Positions 53,850-64,000 of a stretch of DNA of 64,000 bases are shown here, piece by piece (within the stretch, counting starts at the first letter, position 1; each line of letters opens with the position of its first letter). The notes under the pieces were generated by a model. That model searched no databases, was not told where the DNA came from, and worked only from the letters and a program-made list of their open reading frames with translations. This DNA comes from Periplaneta americana (Eukaryota > Arthropoda > Insecta > Blattodea > Blattidae), in the NCBI RefSeq assembly GCF_040183065.1, contig NC_091120.1:172953988-173017987 (forward strand), given 5' to 3'. The translations under genes were made by a program, and so were the position numbers.

Positions 53850-56800
53850 GTAACACTACCACCACATACAGAACCACAGCCAACACCACCATCACACAAC
53901 AGCCACCACCACCACCAACAACAACAATACAACCATCATCACCAACACCACAACCAACACCAATATCAATACCATCATCACCACAAACACAATCACCACC
54001 ACCAATGCACCATAAACACCACTATCACTACTATTATCATCATTACCATCACCACAAACACAACGATCACTACCAAAATAACCCTTACCACCTCCAACAC
54101 ACCACACCACCAACACTAACAAAACTATTACCAACACCATAATCACCACTACCACCTATAACACAACCACCACCAACACTACAATCACTACTACCACCTC
54201 CAACACACCACACCACCAACACTAACAAAACTACTACCAACACCATAATCACCACTACCACCTATAACACAACTACCACCAACACTACAATCACTACTAC
54301 CACCTCCAACACACCACACCACCAACACTAACAACACTACTACCAACACCATAATCACCACTACCACCTATAACACAACTACCACCAACACTACAATCAC
54401 TACTACCACCTCCAACATACCACACCACCAACACTAACAACACTACTACCAACACCATAATCACCACTACCACCTATAACACAACCACCACCAACACTAC
54501 AATCACTACTACCACCTCCAACACACCACACCACCAACACTAACAACACTACTACCAACACCATAATCACCACTACCACCTATAACACAACCAACACCAA
54601 CACTACAATGTCCACACCTGTGGAGTAATGGTCAGCGCATCTGGCCGCGAAACCAGGTGGCCCGGGTTCGAATCCCGGTCGGGGCAAGTTACCTGGTTGA
54701 GGTTTTTTCCGGGGTTTTCCCTCAACCCAATACGAGCAAATGCTGGGTAACTTTGGGTGCTGGACCCCAGACTCATTTCACCGGCATTATCACCTTCATA
54801 TCATTCAGACGCTAAATAACCTGAGATGTTGATACAGCGTCGTAAAATAACACAAAAAAAAAACACTACAATCACTACTACCACCTCCAACACACCACAC
54901 CACACCACCAACACTAACAAAACTGCTACCAACACCATAATCACCACTACCACCTATAACACTACAGTCACTACTAGCACCTCCAACACACCACACCACC
55001 AACACTAACAAAACTACTACCAACACCATAATCACCACTACCACCTATAACACAACCACCACCAACACTACAATCACTACTACCACCTCCAACACACCAC
55101 ACCACCAACACTAACAACACTACTACCAACACCATGATTACCACTACCACATATAACACAACCACCACCATCACTACTACCAACTCCAACACACCACACC
55201 ACCAACACTAAAAAAACTACTACCAACACCATAATCACCACTACCACCTATAACACTACAGTCACTACTACCACCTCCAACATACCACACCACCAACATT
55301 AACAAAACTACTACCAACAACATAATCACCACTACCACCTATAACACAACCACCACCAACACTACAATCACTACTACCATCTCCAACACACCACACCACC
55401 AACACTAACAACACTACTACCAACACCATAATCACCACTACCACCTATAACACAAACACCACCGACACTACAAACACTACTACCACCTCCAACACCACAC
55501 CACCAACACTAACAAAACTACTACCAACACCATAATCACCACTACCACCTATAACACAACCAACACCAACACTACAATCACTACTACCACCTCCAACACA
55601 CCACACCACACCACCAACACTAACAAAACAACTACCAACACCATACTCACCACTACCACCTATAACACTACAGTCACTACTACCACCTCCAACACACCAC
55701 ACCACCAACACTAACAAAACTACTACCAACACCATAATCACCACTACCACCTATAACACTACAGTCACTACTACCACCTCCAACACACCACACCACCAAA
55801 ATTAACAAACTACCAACACCATAATCACCACTACCCCCTATAACACTACAGTCACTACTACCACCTCCAACACACCACACCACCAACACTAACAAAACTA
55901 CTACCAACACCATAATCACCACTACCACCTATAACACAACCACCACCAACACTACAATCACTACTACCACCTCCAACACACCACACCACCAACACTAACA
56001 ACACTACTACCAACACCATAATCACCACTACCACATATAACACAACCACCAACAACACTACATTCACTACTACCAACTCCAACACACCACACCACCAACA
56101 CTAACAAAACTACTACCAACACCATAATCACCAATACCACCTATAACACTACAGTTACTACTACCACCTCCAACGTACCACACCACCAACACTAACAAAA
56201 CTACTACCAACACCATAATCACCACTACCACCTATAACACAACCACCACCAACACTACAATCACTACTACCATCTCCATCACACCACACCACCAACACTA
56301 ACAACACTACTACCAACACCATCATCACCACTACCACCTATAACACAACCATCACCAACACTACAATCACTACTACCAACTCCAACACACCACACCACCA
56401 ACACTAACAAAACTACTACCAACACCATAATCACCACTAACACCTATAACACAACCAACACCAACACTACAATCACTACTACTACCACCACCAACACACC
56501 ACACCACAAACACTAACAACACTACTACCAACACCATAATCACCACTACCACCTATTACACAACTACCACCTCCAACACTAACAAAACTACTACCAACAC
56601 CATAATCACCACTACCACCTATAACACAACCAACACCAACACTACAATCACTACTACCAACTCCAACACACCACACCACCAACACTAACAAAACTACTAC
56701 CAACACCATAATCACCACTACCACCTATAACACAACCAACACCAACACTACAATACTACAATCACTACTACCACCTCCAACACACAACACCACACCACCA

Positions 56801-59800
56801 ACACTAACAAAACTACTACCAACACCATAATCACCACTACCACCTATAACACTACAGTCACTACTACCACCTCCAACACACCACACCACCAACACTAACA
56901 ACACTACTACCAACACCATAATAACCACTACCACCTATAACACAACCAACACCAACACTAACAAAACTACTACCAACACCATAATCACCACTACCACCTA
57001 TAACACAACAACCACCAACACTACAATCACTACTACCACCTCCAACACACCACACCACCAACACTAACAACACTACTACCAACACCATAATCACCACTAC
57101 CACATATAACACAACCACCACAATCACTACTACCAACTCCAACACACCACACCACCAACACTAAAAAAACTACTACCAACACCATAATCACCACTACCAC
57201 CTATAACACTACAGTCACTACTACCAACTCCAACATACCACACCACCAACACTAACAAAACTACTACAAACACCATAATCACCACTACCACCTATAACAC
57301 AACCACCACCAACACTACAATCATTACTACCATCTCCAACACACCACACCACCAACACTAACAATACTACTACCAACATCATAATCACCACTACCACCTT
57401 TAACACTACAGTCACTACTAGCACCTCCAACACACCACACCACCAACACTAACAAAACTATTACCAACACCATAATCACCACTACCACCTATAACACTAC
57501 AGTCACTACTACCACCTCCAACACACCACACCACCAACATTAACAAAACTACTACCAACACCATAATCACCACTACCACCTATAACACTACAGTCACTAC
57601 TACCACCTCCAACACAACACACCACCAACACTAACAAAACTACTACCAACACCATAATCACCACTACCACCTATAACACAACCAACACCAACACTACAAT
57701 CACTACTACCACCTCCAACACACCACACCACCAACACTAACAACACTACTACCAACACCATAATCACCACTACCACATATAACACAACCACCACCAACAC
57801 TACATTCACTACTACCAACTCCAACACACCACACCACCAACACTAACAAAACTACTACCAACATCATAATCACCACTACCACCTATAACACTACACTCAC
57901 TACTACCACCTCCAACATACCACACCACCAACACTAACAAAACTACTACCAAAACCATAATCACCACTACCACCTATAACACAACCACCACCAACACTAC
58001 AATCACTACTACCATCTCCAACACACCACACCACCAACACTAACAACTCTACTACCAACACCATCATCACCACTACCACCTATAACACAACCACCACCAA
58101 CACTACAATCACTACTACTAACTCCAACACACCACACCACCAACACTAACAAAACTACTACCAACACCATAATCACCACTACCACCTATAACACAACCAC
58201 CACCAACACTGCAATCATTATTACCACCTTCAACACACCACACCACCAACACTAACAACACTACTACAAACACCATAATCACCACTACCACATATAACAC
58301 AACCACCACTGATAATACAAACACTACTACCACCTCCAACACACCACACCACCAACACTAACAAAACTACTACCAACACCATAATCACCACTACCACCTA
58401 TAACACAACCAACACCAACACTACACTCACTACTACCACCTCCAACACACCACACCACACCACCAACACTAACTAAACAACTACCAACACCATAATCACC
58501 ACTACCACCTATAACACTACAGTCACTACTACCACCTCCAACACACCACACCACCAACACTAACAAAACTACTACCAACACCATAATCACCACTACCACC
58601 TATAACACAACCACCACCAACACTACAATCACTACTACCACCTCCAACACACGACACCACCAACACTAACAACACTACTACCAACACCATAATCACCACT
58701 ACCACATATAACACAACCACCACCAACACTACATTCACTACTACCAACCCCAACACACCACACCACCAACACTAACAAAACTACTACCAACATCATAATC
58801 ACCACTACCACCTATTACACTACAGTCACTACTACCACTTCCAACATACCACACCACCAACAATAACAAAACTACTACCAACACCATAATCACCACTACC
58901 ACCTATAACACAACCACCACCAACACTACAATCACTACTACCATCTCCAACACACCACACCACCAACACTAAAAACACTACTACCAACACCATCATCACC
59001 ACTACCACCTATAACACAACCACCACCAACACTACAATCACTACTACTAACTCCAACACACCACACCACCAACACTAACAAAACTACTACCAACACCATA
59101 ATCACCACTACCACCTATAACACAACCAACACCAACACTACAATCACTACTACCACCTCCAACACACCATACCACCAACACTAACAACACTACTGCCAAC
59201 ACCATAATCACCACTACCACCTATAACACAACCACCACCAACACTACAATCGCTACTACCAACTCCAACACACCACACCACCAACACTAACAAAACTACT
59301 ACCAACACCATAATCACCACTACCACCTATTACACAACCACCACCATCACTGCAATCACTACTACCACCTCCAACACACCACACCACCAACACTAACAAA
59401 ACTACTACCAACACCACAATCACCACTACCACCTATAACACAACCAACACCAACACTACAGTCACTAGTACCAACTCCAACACACCACACCACCAACACT
59501 AACAAAACTACTACCAACACCATAATCACCACTACCACCTATAACACAACCAACACCAACACTACAATCACTACTACCACCTCCAACACACCACACCACA
59601 CCACCAATACTAACAAAACTACTACCAACACCATAATCACCACTACCACCTATAACACTACAGTCACTACTACCACCTCCAACACACCACACCACCAACA
59701 CTAACAACACTACTACCAACACCATAATAACCACTACCACCTATAACACAACCAACACCAACACTAACAAAACTACTACCAACACCATAATCACCACTAC

Positions 59801-62800
59801 CACCTATAACACAACAACCACCAACACTACAATCACTACTACCACCTCCAACACACCACACCACCAACACTAACAACACTACTACCAACACCATAATCAC
59901 CACTACCACATATAACACAACCACCACAATCACTACTACCAACTCCAACACACCACACCACCAACACTAAAAAAACTACTACCAACACCATAATCACCAC
60001 TACCACCTATAACACTACATTCACTACTACCACCTCCAACATACCACACCACCAACACTAACAAAACTACTACAAACAACATAATTACCACTACCACCTA
60101 TAACACAACCACCACCAACACTACAATCACTACTACCATCTCCAACACACCACACCACCAACACTAACAATACTACTACCAACATCATAATCACCACTAC
60201 CACCTATAACACTACAGTCACTACTAGCACCTCCAACACACCACACCACCAACACTAACAAAACTACTACCAACACCATAATCACCACTACCACCTATAA
60301 CACTACAGTCACTACTACCACCTCCAACACAACACACCACCAACACTAACAAAACTACTACCAACACCATAATCACCACTACCACCTTTAACACAACCAA
60401 CACCAACACTACAATCACTACTACCACCTCCAACACACCACACCACCAACACTAACAACACTACTACCAACACCATAATCACCACTACCACATATAACAC
60501 AACCACCACCAACACTATATTCACTACTACCAACTCCAACACACCACACCACCAACACTAACAAAACTACTACCAACATCATAATCACCACTACCACCTA
60601 TAACACTACACTCACTACTACCACCTCCAACATACCACACCACCAACAGTAACAAAACTACTACCAACACCATAATCACCACTACCACCTATAACACAAC
60701 CACCACCAACACTACAATCACTACTACCATCTCCAACACACCACACCACCAACACTAACAACTCTACTACCAACACCATCATCACCACTACCACCTATAA
60801 CACAACCACCACCAACACTACAATCACTACTACTAACTCCAACACACCACACCACCAACACTAACAAAACTACTACCAACACCATAATCACCACTACCAC
60901 CTATAACACAACCACCACCAACACTGCAATCACTATTACCACCTCCAACACACCACACCACCAACACTAACAACACTACTACAAACACCATAATCTCCAC
61001 TACCACATATAACACAACCACAACTGATACTACAAACACTACTACCACCTCCAACACACCACACCACCAACACTAACAAAACTACTACCAACACCATAAT
61101 CACCACTACCACCTATAACACAACCAACACCAACACTACAATCACTACTACCACCTCCAACACACCACACCACACAACCAACACTAACTGAACAACTACC
61201 AACACCATAATCACCACTACCACCTATAACACTACAGTCACTACTACCACCTCCAACACACCACACCACCAACACTAACAAAACTACTACCAACACCATA
61301 ATCACCACTACCACCTATAACACAACCACCACCAACACTACAATCACTACTACCACCTCCAACACACCACACCACCAACACTAACAACACAACTACCAAC
61401 ACCATAATCACCACTACCACATATAACACAACCACCACCAACACTACATTCACTACTACCAACTCCAAAACACCACACCACCAACACTAACAAAACTACT
61501 ACCAACATCATAATCACCACTACCACCTATTACACTACAGTCACTACTACCACTTCCAACATACCACACCACCAACAATAACAAAACTACTACCAACACC
61601 ATAATCACCACTACCACCTATAACACAACCACCACCAACACTACAATCACTACTACCATCTCCAACACACCACACCACCAACACTAACAACACTACAACC
61701 AACACCATCATCACCCCTACCACCTATAACACAACCACCACCAACACTACAATCACTACTACTAACTCCAACACACCACACCACCAACACTAACAAAACT
61801 ACTACCAACACCATAATCACCACTACCACCTATAACACAACCAACACCAACACTACAATCACTACTACCACCTCCAACACACCATACCACCAACACTAAC
61901 AACATTACTGCCAACACCATAATCACCACTACCACCTATAACACAACCTCCACCAACACTACAATCGCTACTACCAACTCCAACACACCACACCACCAAC
62001 ACTAACAAAACTACTAACAACACCATAATCACCACTACCACCTATTACACAACCACCACCATCACTACAATCACTACTACCACCTCCAACACACCACACC
62101 ACCAACACTAACAAAACTACTACCAACACCATAATCACCACTACCACCTATAACACAACCAACACCAACACTGCAATCACTATTACCACCTCCAACACAC
62201 CACACCACCAACACTAACAACACTACTACCAACACCATAATCACCACTACCACCTATAATACAACCAACACCAACACTACAATAACTACTACCAACTCCA
62301 ACACACCACACCACCAACACTACTACAAACACCATAATCACCACTACCAACTATAACACAACCACCACCGACACTACAATCACTACTACCACCTCCAACA
62401 CACCACACCACCAACACTAACAACACTACTACCAACACCATAATCACCACTATAACCTATAACACAACCACCACCAACACTACAATCACTACTACCACCT
62501 CCAACACACCACACCACCAACACTAACAACACTACTACCAACACCATAATCACCACTACCACCTATAACACAACCACTACCAACAGTACAATCACTACTA
62601 CCACCTCCAACACACCATACCACCAACACTAACAACACTACTACCAACACCATAATCACCACTACCACCTATAACACAACCACCACCAACACTACAATCA
62701 CTACTACCAACTCCAACACACCACACCACCAACACTAACAAAACTACAACCAACACCATAATCACCACTACCACCTATAACACAACACCCACCAACTCTA

Positions 62801-64000
62801 CAATCACTACTACCACCTCCAACAACACCACACCACCAACACTAACAAAACTACTACCAACACCATAATCACCACTACCACCTATTACACAACCACCACC
62901 AACACTACAATCACTACTACCACCTCCAACACACCATACCACCAACACTAACAACACTACTGCCAACGCCATAATCACCACTACCACCTATAACACAACC
63001 ACCACCAACACTACAATCACTACTACCATCTCCAACACACCACACCACCAACACTAACAATACTACTACCAACATCATAATCACCACTACCACCTATAAC
63101 ACTACAGTCACTACTAGCACCTCCAACACACCACACCACCAACACTAACAAAACTATTACCAACACCATAATCACCACTACCACCTATAACACTACAGTC
63201 ACTACTACCACCTCCAACACACCACACCACCAACATTAACAAAACTACTACCAACACCATAATCACCACTACCACCTATAACACTACAGTCACTACTACC
63301 ACCTCCAACACAACACACCACCAACACTAACAAAAGTACTACCAACACCATAATCACCACTACCACCTATAACACAACCAACACCAACACTACAATCACT
63401 ACTACCACTTCCAACACCCCACACCACCAACACTAACAACACTACTACCAACACCATAATCACCACTACCACATATAACACAACCACCACCAACACTACA
63501 TTCACTACTACCAACTCCAACACACCACACCACCAACACTAACAAAACTACTACCAACATCATAATCACCACTACCACCTATAACACTACACTCACTACT
63601 ACCACCTCCAACATACCACACCACCAACACTAACAAAACTACTACCAACACCATAATCACCACTACCACCTATAACACAACCACCACCAACACTACAATC
63701 ACTACTACCATCTCCAACACACCACACCACCAACACTAACAACTCTACTACCAACACCATCATCACCACTACCACCTATAACACAACCACCACCAACACT
63801 ACAATCACTACTACTAACTCCAACACACCACACCACCAACACTAACAAAACTACTACCAACACCATAATCACCACTACCACCTATAACACAACCACCACC
63901 AACACTGCAATCACTATTACCACCTCCAACACACCACACCACCAACACTAACAACACTACTACAAACACCATAATCACCACTACCACATATAACACAACC
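53850..64000. repeat. Large CA-rich minisatellite, about 106- and 91-bp units, higher-order structure
   Basis: Tandem units with phrases CACCATAATCACCACTACCA, CCTATAACACAACCACCACC and CCTCCAACACACCACACCAC. Two main unit types differ by about 15 bases: about 106 with the CAACCACCACCAACACTACAA block, about 91 with CACTACAGTCACTACTACC. The array spans more than 10 kb and continues past the window. The plus strand has almost no G. Identical unit orders recur 2,715 bases apart (57600 and 60315; 58118 and 60833; 58529 and 61244), showing higher-order repeats. The first 250 bases are irregular ACC/AAC-rich sequence. Located in PFAS intron 15. Confidence 0.96.
54610..54861 (+). mobile_element. SINE family B-like copy inserted in the minisatellite
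   Basis: GTGGAGTAATGGTCAGCGCA and CCCGGGTTCGAATCCCGG form the tRNA-like head; the TTACCTGGTTGAGGTTTTTT body and GATACAGCGTCGTAAAATAA end link it to the 14441 copy. AACACTACAAT, a piece of the minisatellite, is duplicated at 54599-54609 and 54862-54872. It is the only non-repeat island seen in the array. Confidence 0.93.

Noticed and set aside
53892-63996. Many minus-strand open frames of 60-101 codons rich in Val, Gly, Ser and Cys
   Set aside because: They are translations of the minisatellite. The 106-base period shifts frame each unit and the same peptide recurs with the repeat, so these are not genes.
53850-64000. CRISPR-like array
   Set aside because: Eukaryotic context; units are contiguous variants without unique spacers.

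Overview
This window is animal nuclear DNA. It is AT-rich, has split genes with kilobase-sized introns and consensus GT/AG junctions, and is dense in retroposons, tRNA-derived SINEs, MITEs and microsatellites. The protein matches and repeat style suggest a large insect genome; a cockroach or relative (Blattodea) is my best guess, which is inference and not proven by any single marker.

Two conserved genes lie head to head. On the minus strand, six coding exons between 11472 and 1774 encode the first 514 residues of a FAM114A (NOXP20-like) protein; its 3' exons lie off the left edge. On the plus strand, fifteen coding exons between 19459 and 53830 encode about 820 residues of PFAS (phosphoribosylformylglycinamidine synthase, step 4 of purine synthesis). 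All junction phases agree. The C-terminal part of PFAS, including the glutaminase domain, lies off the right edge. About 8 kb separates the two genes.

Most of the remaining sequence I can name is mobile DNA. It includes (i) a very young LTR retrotransposon (39595-43526) with a single gag-protease ORF and no reverse transcriptase or integrase, inserted with a GTAT target duplication into an older non-LTR relic; (ii) several 5'-truncated non-LTR relics with different 3' microsatellite tails; (iii) at least five tRNA-derived SINE families, one a fold-back type with tRNA-like units in both orientations; (iv) TIR elements with readable target duplications (TAA, TAC, TTAA, TAATAA, TATA), one carrying a HARBI1-like transposase remnant; and (v) a frameshifted THAP-domain relic inside FAM114A intron 1.

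The last 10 kb (53850-64000) is a CA-rich, G-poor minisatellite inside a PFAS intron. Its units are about 106 and 91 bp, organised in higher-order blocks of about 2.7 kb. It starts about 20 bp after a splice donor and runs off the window. One SINE has inserted into it. No prokaryotic features, CRISPR arrays or operons are present.
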